The translations under genes and the position numbers were made by a program. This document shows, one piece after another, positions 48,352 to 57,340 of a stretch of 64,000 nt of DNA. This stretch comes from Drancourtella massiliensis (GTDB taxonomy: Bacteria > Bacillota > Clostridia > Lachnospirales > Lachnospiraceae), in contig NZ_JACJKH010000019.1 in assembly GCF_016900655.1 (NCBI RefSeq), positions 1 to 64,000 of the forward strand, read 5' to 3'. The notes under the pieces are model-generated. The model saw only the letters and a program-made list of their open reading frames with translations, ran no database searches and was not told the origin of the DNA. The number at the start of each line of letters is the position of its first letter. Within the stretch, counting starts at the first letter, position 1.

Positions 48352-48402
48352 TTGACAAGCACACGGAAAAGTGCTATATTGATATCAGTAATTATTACTG
48401 AT
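48352..48402 (+). promoter_or_regulatory. Promoter and palindromic operator of the reverse rubrerythrin gene
   Basis: TTGACA (48352-48357), 17 bases, TATATT (48375-48380), then ATCAGTAATTATTACTGAT (48384-48402), a perfect 9-1-9 palindrome at the expected start site. It shares the TAATTATTA core with the box before the Fur-family gene, so the same regulator probably binds both. Confidence 0.7.
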
Positions 48403-48445
48403 TTTTAACTAAGGAAACAAAAAAAACGAAAAGGAGATATGTGTT

Positions 48446-48988
48446 ATGAAAAAATGGGTATGTACAGTATGTGGTTATGTTTATGAAGGAGAAAATCCGC
48501 CGGCAGAATGTCCTCAGTGCCATGTTCCTGCAGATAAATTCCAGGAAATGGCAGGAGAAAGAACATGGGCTGCTGAGCACGTAGTAGGTGTTGCTCAGGG
48601 TGTCAGCGAAGACATCATCGCTGATTTAAGAGCAAACTTCGAGGGAGAATGCTCCGAAGTAGGTATGTACCTTGCAATGGCAAGAGTTGCTCATAGAGAA
48701 GGATATCCGGAGATCGGATTATACTGGGAGAAAGCAGCATGGGAAGAAGCAGAACACGCTGCTAAATTCGCAGAATTATTAGGTGAAGTCGTTACAGACA
48801 GCACAAAGAAAAACCTTGAGATGAGAGTAGAAGCTGAAAACGGCGCTACAGCTGGTAAATTTGACCTTGCTAAACGTGCAAAAGCTGCTAACCTTGATGC
48901 AATCCATGACACAGTTCATGAGATGGCAAGAGACGAAGCTCGTCACGGAAAAGCATTCGAAGGACTTCTCAAGAGATACTTCAGCTAA
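48446..48988 (+). CDS. Reverse rubrerythrin (rubredoxin domain first)
   Basis: 180 residues. The rubredoxin-like iron site is N-terminal ([10 protein letters not shown] and [11 protein letters not shown]), followed by a four-helix di-iron domain with ExxH-type ligands ([34 protein letters not shown]). In clostridia such reversed rubrerythrins reduce H2O2 and O2 and are strongly induced by oxygen under PerR control. Strong ribosome site AAGGAG. Confidence 0.93.
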   Translation: MKKWVCTVCGYVYEGENPPAECPQCHVPADKFQEMAGERTWAAEHVVGVAQGVSEDIIADLRANFEGECSEVGMYLAMARVAHREGYPEIGLYWEKAAWEEAEHAAKFAELLGEVVTDSTKKNLEMRVEAENGATAGKFDLAKRAKAANLDAIHDTVHEMARDEARHGKAFEGLLKRYFS

Positions 48989-49013
48989 GATACACCCAAT
49001 ATTCAGGAATTTA

Positions 49014-49045
49014 GGAGACGGTTCTTATGAATCGTCTCCTTTTTT
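49014..49045 (+). terminator. Terminator of the reverse rubrerythrin gene
   Basis: GGAGACGGTTC pairs with GAATCGTCTCC (one G-U), 4-base loop, T6. Confidence 0.9.
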
Positions 49046-49145
49046 CAAAGCCTTCCCCGCTTCACAGCGGAAAGATTGTTCTTTCAGATTAACTGTGCTA
49101 TAGTAGGGATAACAAGTAATTTGTCATTAAAAGGAGGAAAAAAAG

Positions 49146-49682
49146 ATGTCAAAATACGAAGGAACCAAAACAGAACAGAACCTGATGGCTGCATTTTCCG
49201 GTGAGTCTCAGGCAAGAAACAAATACACATTTTATTCTTCTCAGGCAAGAAAAGCCGGATACGTTCAGATTGCAAATATCTTTGAGGAGACAGCAAATCA
49301 GGAAAAAGAACACGCAAAAATGTGGTTCAAAGAGTTCCACGGCATCGGTGATGTAGCAGAAAACTTAAAAGACGCTGCTGCCGGCGAAAACTATGAGTGG
49401 ACAGAAATGTACAAAACCATGGCTGAAGAAGCAAGAGCAGAAGGATTCGATGAGCTTGCTGCAAAATTCGAACTTGTTGCACAGGTAGAGGCCGCTCACG
49501 AGAAACGTTACAATAAGATTCTTGCTACATTCGAAGCAGGAAATACTTTCAAAGGAGACGCTCCTCTTGGATGGAAATGCAACAACTGCGGATATATCTA
49601 CGAAGGCGAAGAGGCTCCGGAAGTCTGCCCGGTATGTGCTCATCCGAAGGCTTATTTTGAAAGAAAAGTAGAAAACTACTAA
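49146..49682 (+). CDS. Rubrerythrin (classical order)
   Basis: 178 residues: di-iron ferritin-like domain ([41 protein letters not shown]) and a C-terminal rubredoxin iron site ([21 protein letters not shown]). Peroxidase in anaerobes. The promoter is probably TTGTTC, 17 bases, TATAGT (ending near 49104), followed by an imperfect ACAAGTAATTTGT palindrome. Confidence 0.95.
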   Translation: MSKYEGTKTEQNLMAAFSGESQARNKYTFYSSQARKAGYVQIANIFEETANQEKEHAKMWFKEFHGIGDVAENLKDAAAGENYEWTEMYKTMAEEARAEGFDELAAKFELVAQVEAAHEKRYNKILATFEAGNTFKGDAPLGWKCNNCGYIYEGEEAPEVCPVCAHPKAYFERKVENY

Positions 49683-49705
49683 AATTTACTGATCGGAAAA
49701 AGGAA

Positions 49706-49750
49706 GGACGCTGCTCCACAGACCATACATCTGTAGAGCAGCGTCCCTCT
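49706..49750 (+). terminator. Terminator of the rubrerythrin gene
   Basis: GGACGCTGCTC/GAGCAGCGTCC perfect stem followed by a T-rich tract. Confidence 0.88.
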
Positions 49751-49756
49751 TCTTTT

Positions 49757-50314
49757 TTACATCACTCTCTGATAAATCCGTTTCACCGGCAGATACAGGA
49801 TGCTGACCGCCACAGCCATAAAGACTGCATTGAATACAGTTGCCGGAATCGAAGCGGTGGATGCTGCCACTGCCGCGCCGATACCGCTTCCTGTGAGAAC
49901 CAGTCCAAGGATTCCCATTCCCCACTCAATGAAAATATTTAAAACTGCGTAGACAATACTGCAGATCACGGCGCCCCGGTACTCTTTTTTCTGATCGCCG
50001 TCTGCTTTTTTCCGGAACCATGCAAACAGTGCTCCCACCAGAATACATTTCACAATCGTCTCCACAAATACCTGCGGGATAGACTGTACATATCCATTGA
50101 GGAGGTCAAAAATGACAAGCCCTGCTGTTCCGGTGACAGCCCCTTTCCTGCCGCCCTGAAGAAGCATTCCCAGCACCACAAATACGTGTCCGAAGTGGAT
50201 AAACGGCGTCCCGACCACAGCCGGAACCGGAATCCGGAACGCCTGAATCCCAAGGAATGTAATCGCCGTAAAAAAGGCCATACTTACTATCGTCTTGATT
50301 TTCCGGTCGTTCAT
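49757..50314 (-). CDS. ECF transporter S component (second of two)
   Basis: 185-residue membrane protein with about six helices, KIKTIVSMAFFTAITFLGIQAFRIP at the start, and the short AxxxA-like helices of energy-coupling-factor substrate-binding subunits. The substrate cannot be read; a vitamin or its precursor is usual. No T or A subunits nearby, so it likely shares a common ECF module. It follows the next S component after 3 bases. Confidence 0.8.
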   Translation of the reverse strand: MNDRKIKTIVSMAFFTAITFLGIQAFRIPVPAVVGTPFIHFGHVFVVLGMLLQGGRKGAVTGTAGLVIFDLLNGYVQSIPQVFVETIVKCILVGALFAWFRKKADGDQKKEYRGAVICSIVYAVLNIFIEWGMGILGLVLTGSGIGAAVAASTASIPATVFNAVFMAVAVSILYLPVKRIYQRVM

Positions 50315-50317
50315 TTC

Positions 50318-50929
50318 TTATACCGCCTTTGTCCTTCTTATCTCTTTCGTAATCAACCCGCTCTTTAAGAGAACCGGGCGGACCGCATTGTAAAGCAGTC
50401 CGGCAAGCACGATCGATACGACCGCATTGATCAGTGTCGCCGCCCCGCTGATCTTGGCCAGTGTCTCCGCCATCTGCTGCGGCTGTCCGAGAATGTACTG
50501 CTTATAAAAATATCCCACAACAGGATCTGCGATTACATTAAATCCAAGTCCCGCCACGCATGCCAGAACACTCCATTTCATCACATACTTTTTATCAGTG
50601 CTTTCATTGATCTTTGCGATTCTGTGCGCAACAAGCCCGACAATCAGACCAATCATGAATTTCAGCACGAATGTCTTCGGTGCTCCTACAATATAAATCG
50701 GATCCAGGAGGTCTCCGATTGTCATGCCGACTGCTCCGGCCAGCCCTCCGTAACCGCCCCCAAGGATCAGCGCCGCCAGCGCGCAAAATGCATTTCCTGC
50801 ATGGATCGACGTCGCATCGCCGCCCGGAACCGGAATTTTTATCTGCAAAAACGCAAATGCTACATAACACAATGCCGCGAAAATCGCGGTCTGCGCAAGT
50901 TTAGTTGTTGTCTGATGTCTCTGATTCAT
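50318..50929 (-). CDS. ECF transporter S component (first of two)
   Basis: 203 residues, about six membrane helices, with KLAQTAIFAALCYVAFAFLQIKIPVPGGDATSIHAGNAF and GGGYGGLAGAVGMTIGDLLDPIYI, a pattern of S components. It forms a two-gene operon with the following S component; the pair may serve related substrates. An inverted repeat overlaps the promoter (50973-51022). Confidence 0.8.
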   Translation of the reverse strand: MNQRHQTTTKLAQTAIFAALCYVAFAFLQIKIPVPGGDATSIHAGNAFCALAALILGGGYGGLAGAVGMTIGDLLDPIYIVGAPKTFVLKFMIGLIVGLVAHRIAKINESTDKKYVMKWSVLACVAGLGFNVIADPVVGYFYKQYILGQPQQMAETLAKISGAATLINAVVSIVLAGLLYNAVRPVLLKSGLITKEIRRTKAV

Positions 50930-50972
50930 AATTCTGCCCTCTTTCCTCTGTTTCTTGCCTCATATTATCACC

Positions 50973-51022
50973 AAACTGGATTCTTTAAAACATCCAGTTT
51001 TATTATTTTTAACCAGTCCAGT
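50973..51022 (-). promoter_or_regulatory. Operator-like repeats before the ECF S-component genes
   Basis: AAACTGGAT (50973-50981) and ATCCAGTTT (50992-51000) form a perfect 9-base inverted repeat, and a third TCCAGTT half-site lies at about 51017-51022. A GATAAT -10-like box lies at the gene-proximal side. No known riboswitch was recognised. A vitamin-responsive repressor site is a fair guess. Confidence 0.45.
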
Positions 51023-51178
51023 TGTGGATTTTAAATATTTTCTGTTCAAATCTTTATTTTTCTTTCGCAATTTTACTATTGATTTTTTGGAATATCGGAT
51101 ATAATATTAGCATATAGATTACGTAGTATCGAAAACTACATGTTGTTTTGCCAGCATGTTCAGACAGGAGGTAGTTTT

Positions 51179-51838
51179 ATGAATAGACATAGCAGACATT
51201 TAAAAGATCCAGGAAGCGCCATTACACATTTTATCGGAATGCTGATGGCTATTTTTGCTGCAGTTCCGCTGTTGATCAAGGCCGCAAGGGAGCCGGATCA
51301 TATTTATCTGATTTCCCTGAGTATTTACGCACTCAGCCTGATCTTATTGTATGCGGCGAGCACCACCTACCATACGTTTGATCTCTCTGAGAGGGCAAAT
51401 ACGATTCTCAAAAAAATTGACCACATGATGATATTCGTCCTGATTGCCGGGAGTTACACCCCGATCTGCCTGATTACGTTAAAAGGGCGGACAGGAACCA
51501 TCCTTCTTGCTCTCGTGTGGGGCATCGCCATTGTCGGAATTATCCTGAAAGCCTTCTGGGTATTCTGTCCGAAATGGGTTTCTTCCGTTCTCTATATTGG
51601 AATGGGCTGGACCTGTGTCCTTGCTTTCACCCAGATTTTAAATGCCCTTTCCCCGGCAGCATTCGGATGGCTTCTTGCAGGCGGTATCATTTATACAATC
51701 GGCGGTGTCATCTATGCGCTGAAGCTTCCGATTTTCAACAATCGCCACAAAAATTTCGGTTCCCATGAGATTTTCCATCTCTTCGTGATGGGCGGAAGCA
51801 TGTGCCACTTTATCGTGATGTACGCTTTCGTACTGTAA
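51179..51838 (+). CDS. Hemolysin III family (PAQR-like) membrane protein
   Basis: 219 residues from ATG 51179 (AGGAGG ahead). Seven membrane segments with the PAQR signature residues: DPGSAITHFIG at the start, SSTTYHTF-like STTYHTFDLS, DHMMIFVLIAGSYTP, and a C-terminal GSHEIFHLFVMGGS with the metal-binding histidines. Function in bacteria is not well known despite the name. Confidence 0.93.
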   Translation: MNRHSRHLKDPGSAITHFIGMLMAIFAAVPLLIKAAREPDHIYLISLSIYALSLILLYAASTTYHTFDLSERANTILKKIDHMMIFVLIAGSYTPICLITLKGRTGTILLALVWGIAIVGIILKAFWVFCPKWVSSVLYIGMGWTCVLAFTQILNALSPAAFGWLLAGGIIYTIGGVIYALKLPIFNNRHKNFGSHEIFHLFVMGGSMCHFIVMYAFVL

Positions 51839-51899
51839 GAACCTTACTGTAATAACCTGATTACAAAATAAAAGACCATGCATGACGCACAGTCTTCTC

Positions 51900-51935
51900 A
51901 CCCGGCTCTGATCTGACATCAGGCCGGGTTTTCTT
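51900..51935. terminator. Shared terminator between hemolysin III and GIY-YIG genes
   Basis: ACCCGGC and GCCGGGT arms around 16 bases, with TTTTC and TTTTT beyond on the plus strand. It includes the last codons of the GIY-YIG gene. Confidence 0.65.
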
Positions 51936-52203
51936 TTTGATTTTCAATCAGCTTTTCCTTTTCTTTCCGTGTTAGATGTTTGATCTCATATTCCCGCCTC
52001 ATCGCCTCTTCTTTTGAACAGAAGCTCTCATAGTAGGCAAGCGCAACCGGACGTCTCGTCTTCGTATATCTGGCGCCTCTGCCGTCGTTGTGGGCCTTCA
52101 GGCGCTTTGTCAGATCATTGGTCCATCCGGTATAAAGTGTCCCGTCACTGCACTTCAGAATATAAGTATAATTTTTCTGGATCGTTTCTTTCTTCTCCTC
52201 CAT
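51919..52203 (-). CDS. GIY-YIG nuclease family protein (UPF0213 type)
   Basis: 94 residues: [19 protein letters not shown] (GIY-YIG equivalents), [22 protein letters not shown] and [16 protein letters not shown]. The catalytic Arg and Glu of the domain are in place. Stand-alone members have an unclear role in DNA metabolism. It is 8 bases after the MATE gene, so cotranscribed. Confidence 0.92.
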   Translation of the reverse strand: MEEKKETIQKNYTYILKCSDGTLYTGWTNDLTKRLKAHNDGRGARYTKTRRPVALAYYESFCSKEEAMRREYEIKHLTRKEKEKLIENQKENPA

Positions 52204-52211
52204 GTTTCCTC

Positions 52212-53561
52212 CTAAAAAGGTGAATATGCTCCCTCTTTAAACCGCTTCAAAAGAATAACCGCCGCCACTGCAGCGATGACTTCTCCGGCCGGAAAAGATA
52301 TCCACACCCCTGCAGGTCCGAAAACGCGGGACAGCAAAAATGCACACGGAATCGTGATGACAAACTGCCGCAAGAGTGAAATTACAAGAGAATGCTTTCC
52401 CTCTCCTATCGACTCAAAAACTCCGGAATAAATCACACCGATAGTGGAAACCAGAAATCCAAGGCAGATAATCCGAAGCGCCGTAATTCCCGCCTGCAGA
52501 AGAGACTCTTCCGCATCAAACAGCGCGAAAATCTGTCCCGGAACAGTAAGCGACAGCACCGTACCGATCAGCATAATACATCCTGCGGATAACAGGCTGT
52601 ACCGGATAATGCTTCTCACCCGCTCTTTTTCTCCCGCTCCATAATTATAGCCGATCAGCGGCCTCATTCCCTGCACAATTCCATTCGCCGGCATATAAAT
52701 GAAAGTCTGAAGCTTATAGTAAACTCCCAGAACCGCCACATACACATCCGAAAATCCTCCCAGAATCCGGTTAAGCACACTGACCAGAACCGATGGCAGC
52801 GTCAGCATAATACTGGATGGAATTCCTACACTGTAAATCTGCCGGATCATTGCCTTATCCAGCTTCAGATACTTCGGATGGATCTGAACGGCAAACCGCC
52901 GTCTCTTATATACGACAATATAGAGCAGAAACGCCGTAATCTGGCCGATAACCGTAGCGTATGCCGCGCCTTTTACTCCCATGGCCGGACAGCCGAGAAG
53001 TCCGAAAATCATAATCGGATCCAGAATGATATTGATGACCGCCCCGGTCGCAAGAAGAATCATCGTAATCTTCATCTCACCGATTCCCTGAAAAATCTTC
53101 TCAAAGGCAATCTGCAAAAGGCACCCAAAGGACAGACATAGTACAATATAAGTATAATCGCACGCCAGATCCACAATCACTTTATTTTTTGTGAACATCG
53201 CAAGAAACGGTTTTGTGACAAGCAGTCCAAGAATCACAAATAAAATACAGTGAATCACCGTCAGCGCAATTCCAATAGTCGCAGCCCTATTCGCTTTCTC
53301 CTGCCTTCCGGCCCCAAGATGGATCGCAATGGCCGAACTGATTCCGACTCCGATTCCAACCGCTACCGATGTCACCACGTTCTGCAGCGGATACGCAAGA
53401 GAAACCGCCGTCAAAGCGTCCGTTCCAAGCCTTGATACATAAATACTGTCGACAATATTATACAGCGACTGAATCAGCATGGAAAGCATCATAGGGACCG
53501 ACATGGACATCAGAAGCGGAAATACCTTTCCGGTCTTCATAAACTCATTCGTCTTTTCCAT
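52212..53561 (-). CDS. MATE family efflux transporter
   Basis: 449 residues, 12 membrane segments in two similar halves. It starts [35 protein letters not shown], the usual MATE opening, and has a proper ATG with GGAG ahead, unlike the other MATE gene at 11371. Substrate unknown. Confidence 0.94.
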   Translation of the reverse strand: MEKTNEFMKTGKVFPLLMSMSVPMMLSMLIQSLYNIVDSIYVSRLGTDALTAVSLAYPLQNVVTSVAVGIGVGISSAIAIHLGAGRQEKANRAATIGIALTVIHCILFVILGLLVTKPFLAMFTKNKVIVDLACDYTYIVLCLSFGCLLQIAFEKIFQGIGEMKITMILLATGAVINIILDPIMIFGLLGCPAMGVKGAAYATVIGQITAFLLYIVVYKRRRFAVQIHPKYLKLDKAMIRQIYSVGIPSSIMLTLPSVLVSVLNRILGGFSDVYVAVLGVYYKLQTFIYMPANGIVQGMRPLIGYNYGAGEKERVRSIIRYSLLSAGCIMLIGTVLSLTVPGQIFALFDAEESLLQAGITALRIICLGFLVSTIGVIYSGVFESIGEGKHSLVISLLRQFVITIPCAFLLSRVFGPAGVWISFPAGEVIAAVAAVILLKRFKEGAYSPF

Positions 53562-53588
53562 TTTCTCTCTCCTTCTTCCACAGAATAA

Positions 53589-53639
53589 AAAAGACCATAT
53601 GCCTGTTTAATTCTGAAACAGGAAAACCATATGATCTTT
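53589..53639 (-). terminator. Terminator of the methyltransferase gene
   Basis: AAAGA-CATATG and CCTGTTT arms mirrored by AAACAGG and CATATGATCTTT form a long stem; on the minus strand TTTTTTATT follows. Confidence 0.85.
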
Positions 53640-53756
53640 GCTTTGCTTTTCAATTTTGACCTGTTTATGTTATCATACCACGGCGGGACTGTCAAATATA
53701 TTTTCTCCTGCGAAATGTGACAAGTGATCAGCAGATTCTGTCGTTTGCAATCATTT

Positions 53757-54536
53757 CTACTCTGCCCGAAACATCCCGTATTCTTTCGGCACATTTAGTA
53801 TGCCGTCGGAAGTATGTTGAAGTAAAATATTCTTAATATCCTGCTTAGGCACATTCCGCAGCGGCATCATACAGGACAAAGAATAAATATATTCAACCAT
53901 ATCGTCCACTTCCGTCACCCGCAGCGAATCCACATATTCTAACTTTTCAACCTTTGAGAAAAATTTTCCCAGTATTTCGTCTCCATTTTGAAGTGTGAAA
54001 TTTTTATTTATGCTGTCTTCAATACCATATTTAGAAAACAACTTCGTAAGATACTCCGTAATCCCATGTTCTCCATAGGTAGCGCAGTAAAATTTTCCAC
54101 CCTTTTTTAACACACGCCTTACCTCTGATATCGCTCTATCTAAATCCGGCACATGATACAGCATCATATTCGCAATTACGATGTCAAATGTTTCGTCCCC
54201 AAACGGTATATCCTGAATATCGATCACCTGATATTCAACATTATCATGGATACCGACAGTTTCTTTTGAAACCTTAACCATACCAGCAGAAAAATCAGAA
54301 AGTACCAATTTTGAGCAGGAAGCAATCATTGCTTCTTTGTCTTTCCACATATCTCCTGTTCCGCATCCCAATTCTAACACTTTCATCCCATCAGAAATTT
54401 CATAATTAGAAAAGATCCAGTTTCCAAACCCCATTTTATTCGTTGAATATTTTTCGTGAATAGCGATTCTTATATTCAAATTTGTTTCAGTTGCATATTG
54501 CTGCTTTACGACTTCTGCATCATTCCAATTACTCAT
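53757..54536 (-). CDS. Class I SAM-dependent methyltransferase
   Basis: 259 residues with the SAM-binding motif VLELGCGTGDMW (about residues 57-68), the acidic VIDIQDIPF segment and DIVIANMMLYHV. The substrate is unknown. It is divergent from phd/doc and appears monocistronic. Confidence 0.9.
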   Translation of the reverse strand: MSNWNDAEVVKQQYATETNLNIRIAIHEKYSTNKMGFGNWIFSNYEISDGMKVLELGCGTGDMWKDKEAMIASCSKLVLSDFSAGMVKVSKETVGIHDNVEYQVIDIQDIPFGDETFDIVIANMMLYHVPDLDRAISEVRRVLKKGGKFYCATYGEHGITEYLTKLFSKYGIEDSINKNFTLQNGDEILGKFFSKVEKLEYVDSLRVTEVDDMVEYIYSLSCMMPLRNVPKQDIKNILLQHTSDGILNVPKEYGMFRAE

Positions 54537-54685
54537 TGCCGTCTCTCCGACTCCTTTCCCCTGGCATTATAAGTTGATTTTAGCATATTTATCTCTCTTA
54601 GTCACATACGTTTTCAGAGTTCCCACGGGAGAAGATTATAGAGATTCTGACCTCCCCTTAGCTACAAAAATTCACAGGGAATAGG

Positions 54686-54713
54686 TTGAATTTCTCCTAT
54701 TTTTGGATATAAT
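54686..54713 (+). promoter_or_regulatory. Promoter of the phd/doc pair
   Basis: TTGAAT (54686-54691), 16 bases, TATAAT (54708-54713). An inverted repeat AATAGG...CCTATT covers the -35 and is a candidate binding site for the antitoxin. Confidence 0.6.
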
Positions 54714-54743
54714 AAAAGTAACGAAAGCAAAGGAGGTTTCCCT

Positions 54744-54986
54744 ATGAATATCAATACAAACAATCTGGTCTCCATTACAGAGGCAAACCAGAATTTCTCT
54801 AAAGTAGCCCGCCTTGTAGATGAGAGCGGCGCAGTAGTCATCCTGAAAAACAATGTTCCCCGTTATCTGGTTATGGAGTTTTCGTCAGCTGAACAGGAGC
54901 AGCTTGCTGCTGATGAGGATGTCATGTCCATTTCCCGGCGCTTGATTGAAAAGAATCGTCAGGCTTATGAGGTGCTTGCCAAATGA
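54744..54986 (+). CDS. Phd/YefM family antitoxin
   Basis: 80 residues: LVSITEANQNFSKVARLVDESGAVVILKNNVPRYLVM is the DNA-binding Phd/YefM fold, followed by a C-terminal helix that would cover the toxin. The stop overlaps the toxin start by 4 bases. Ribosome site AAGGAGG. Confidence 0.92.
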   Translation: MNINTNNLVSITEANQNFSKVARLVDESGAVVILKNNVPRYLVMEFSSAEQEQLAADEDVMSISRRLIEKNRQAYEVLAK

Positions 54987-55359
54987 TACGGCTATCCAAA
55001 TCACAAATACTTCTTATCCATGACCAGCTGATTACCGAAACCGGCGGTTCGTCCGGGCTGCTGGATGAAGGGTTGCTGGACTCTGCGTTGAATGCTCCGT
55101 TCCAGACCTTCGGAGAAGAGGATGTGTATCCTTCTCTCCAGCAAAAGGCAGCCAGACTTTGCTTTGGCCTTGTTAAAAATCATCCTTTTGTGGATGGAAA
55201 CAAGCGAATCGGCGCACACGCCATGCTAGTGTTTTTGGCGCTCAATGGCGTAGAATTACAGCATTCTCAGACAGGCTTTCCGATGTGATCCTCCGGCTTG
55301 CTGCTGGAGAGATAGAAGCACAGGAATTGCTTCACTGGATTCTTTCACATCAGATTTAA
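54983..55359 (+). pseudogene. doc: Doc (death-on-curing) Fic-type toxin, frameshifted near its end
   Basis: The main frame gives 101 residues with the complete Fic loop HPFVDGNKRIG (residues 67-77) and stops at 55288. The rest of a normal Doc C-terminus (LSDVILRLAAGEIEAQELLHWILSHQ) continues in another frame to a stop at 55357-55359. The shift falls near 55265-55275, consistent with a single lost base. The Fic active site is intact, but the last helices are replaced by TGFPM, so activity is doubtful. The antitoxin gene is intact. Confidence 0.8.
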
Positions 55360-55435
55360 AAGTCACACCCCTGTGGCAGAAAAGATAGAAGTCCGTAAAA
55401 GATTATAAAACAGGGGGGGGGTACAACACTGAAAA

Positions 55436-55473
55436 ATCCAGGGGCACTCTCTCCGTCAGAGCCGCCCCTGGAT
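55436..55473 (-). terminator. Terminator of the spoIIQ-like gene
   Basis: ATCCAGGGGC/GCCCCTGGAT 10-base stem, 18-base loop, TTTTT on the minus strand. A run of about nine G lies just before it (near 55413-55421). Confidence 0.85.
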
Positions 55474-55474
55474 G

Positions 55475-56335
55475 TTATTCGCTTAAATATTGTAACGGAT
55501 CAATCGGCTGTCCGTCTTTGCGGAATTCAAAGTACAGATTGCACCCTTCTACGCTGTAGTATCTGGTAGGTTCCGCCAGATAGCCGAGCACGGTTTTTGC
55601 TTCTACGCTGTCCCCGGTCTTGACCTGTACATTCTGCAGCTGTCCGTAGATGGCCTCATATCCGTTTCCCATGTCTACTGTAACGGTCGTTCCTTCCTGC
55701 GGCGTTTTGTCGATGGATTTGACAATTCCTTTTCCTGCGGAAATGACCTGATCGTTGACAGCTCCTCCGATAATCAGAGCCGGATTGTATTTATATTCCT
55801 CCAGTGTTGCAAAGTACACGGTCTTGTCCATGCTGTAATTCATCAGAACCGCGCCGCTGACCGGCCAGATCAGCTTGTCGCCCTCGCTGAAATTGATCTC
55901 GCTGCCGACCCCTGCCGTTTCCGCGGAATCAATCGTACTGCTGTCTGAATCTACTGCGTTTGCGGTACTGTCCGTGCCGGAAGTTCCGCTCTGGGATGTC
56001 GTCCCGCCGGAAGCTGTACCGTTATCTGCCGCATCTGTGCCGGAGGATGCAGGATCCTCTGCCTCTTCAGAAATACCGCTGCCGGAAAAATCAGAGACTC
56101 CTTCTTCTGTCACATCGTCTGTAGAATCATTGATTACATCCCCCGCATCTGCGCTCTGGTATTCTTCCAGCTCCTGACGGCTTTCCTCCTCAATCTTTGC
56201 CATCTCATTTTTAACATTGCTTTTGTATTGCTGAAATGTATAGACACCCGTCAGAACTACTGCTGCCGCCATGCAGACTGCCAGCCCGATTTTTGCTCCC
56301 CGACGTTTTTTAGGAGCGCGCTTATTGTTGTTCAT
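55475..56335 (-). CDS. SpoIIQ-like protein with degenerate LytM (M23) domain
   Basis: 286 residues: membrane helix (about 16-36), coiled-coil part, a Ser/Thr/Gly/Asp-rich linker (about 65-145) and a C-terminal M23/LytM fold. The zinc ligands of active M23 enzymes (HxxxD and HxH) are absent: the places read YNPALIIGG and NLYFEF. Adjacent to spoIID, so it probably is the forespore SpoIIQ-type partner in engulfment, a structural rather than catalytic role. ATG 56335 best fits the AGAGGTGA site; two in-frame ATGs upstream are possible. Confidence 0.82.
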   Translation of the reverse strand: MNNNKRAPKKRRGAKIGLAVCMAAAVVLTGVYTFQQYKSNVKNEMAKIEEESRQELEEYQSADAGDVINDSTDDVTEEGVSDFSGSGISEEAEDPASSGTDAADNGTASGGTTSQSGTSGTDSTANAVDSDSSTIDSAETAGVGSEINFSEGDKLIWPVSGAVLMNYSMDKTVYFATLEEYKYNPALIIGGAVNDQVISAGKGIVKSIDKTPQEGTTVTVDMGNGYEAIYGQLQNVQVKTGDSVEAKTVLGYLAEPTRYYSVEGCNLYFEFRKDGQPIDPLQYLSE

Positions 56336-56377
56336 CTTCATCACCTCTGGCATTATCTTTGCCAGAAACCAGGAAGC

Positions 56378-57274
56378 TTATTCTGTGTCTTTCAAAATTT
56401 CCGCAACTTCTTTTAAGACAGTTCCTTCAAAAAAATAATTCAGAATCTCTTTGTAGTCTTTTCCCTCTTTCGCCATGGATTCGGCCATATTCTGGCTCAT
56501 TCCAAGTCCATGGCCGATACCCTGAGTGATGACGATCGTTTTTTTATTTTCTTCTTTCAATGTATAGCAGGACGAAGCAAGCTCCCACCGGTCCCGGAAC
56601 GTATCTCCATCCATTGTCTCTTCTCCCTGCCTGATCTCCAGCACATATCCGGCGCTGTCCTGCTTTGTGATTTCATACCCGGTTCCATCGATTTCTTTTG
56701 ACTGAAACGCATCCTCCGCATCCTTGTCTTCCGCACAGTCTACACTTTTCAGGTACGGATACTGATCCGTTCCGAGTGCTTCTTTCGCATCTCTTGTCTT
56801 TCCATTTGTCAGACGGCAGTACGGTGTATATGCCGGATGATCCTCATAGACAAGAATTCTTTCTTTCGTCTCTTTCCACGCTTTTGAAAGCTTCTCATAA
56901 TATTCCTGCATATGGCTCTTCCACTCTTTTTCCATTTCGTCCACTGTATAAAAATGATCGGTAAAAACAAGTTCTTCTCCTTCTTTTTGCTCTGTCATCT
57001 TTTTGTAGATCCCGGTCCGCACAATGGCCGCCTGCGCTTTGATCGTCTCTATATCCATCTCCATCGAGATCTCTTTTGCCAGCATGCCCATTCCATACGC
57101 GTCCAGAGACATGGTCAAAAGCCTGTCATCTTCCCCGCTTTGCACCATTACTTCTGTTTCCTCCTGCCGTGGAGGCGCCAGGCGCATCGGCCCGTTGATA
57201 AAAATCGTGATTACATATGGCAGCGCAATCAGAAGAAACAAAATACAGCCATATTTTTTCCATTTCCGAAGCAT
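56378..57274 (-). CDS. spoIID: Stage II sporulation protein D (SpoIID)
   Basis: 298 residues from ATG 57274. N-terminal membrane anchor (about 9-27), then the SpoIID/LytB domain: LDAYGMGMLAKEISMEMDIETIKAQAAIVRTGIY holds the catalytic Glu, and ITQGIGHGLGMSQNMAESMAKEGKDY is the C-terminal signature. Lytic transglycosylase needed for engulfment. GGGAGGG ribosome site lies inside a hairpin (57282-57304). Confidence 0.93.
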   Translation of the reverse strand: MLRKWKKYGCILFLLIALPYVITIFINGPMRLAPPRQEETEVMVQSGEDDRLLTMSLDAYGMGMLAKEISMEMDIETIKAQAAIVRTGIYKKMTEQKEGEELVFTDHFYTVDEMEKEWKSHMQEYYEKLSKAWKETKERILVYEDHPAYTPYCRLTNGKTRDAKEALGTDQYPYLKSVDCAEDKDAEDAFQSKEIDGTGYEITKQDSAGYVLEIRQGEETMDGDTFRDRWELASSCYTLKEENKKTIVITQGIGHGLGMSQNMAESMAKEGKDYKEILNYFFEGTVLKEVAEILKDTE

Positions 57275-57281
57275 AAAAAAC

Positions 57282-57304
57282 CCTCCCATACAACGTATGA
57301 GAGG
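57282..57304 (-). terminator. Terminator of glgP that also masks the spoIID ribosome site
   Basis: On the minus strand CCTCTCATAC-GTT-GTATGGGAGG followed by GTTTTTT and then the spoIID ATG. The 3' arm is the Shine-Dalgarno sequence of spoIID. Confidence 0.65.
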
Positions 57305-57340
57305 ATTTTTATTCTTATTCCTGTCCTTTTTGCAGGCGAA

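Noticed and set aside
50930-51178. Vitamin riboswitch before the ECF S-component genes
   Set aside because: No THI-box, FMN, cobalamin, folate or preQ1 core could be recognised. The inverted repeats fit a protein operator better.
55413-55421. Run of about nine G as a phase-variable tract
   Set aside because: It lies between the doc remnant and a terminator, not in a coding or promoter position that would matter.
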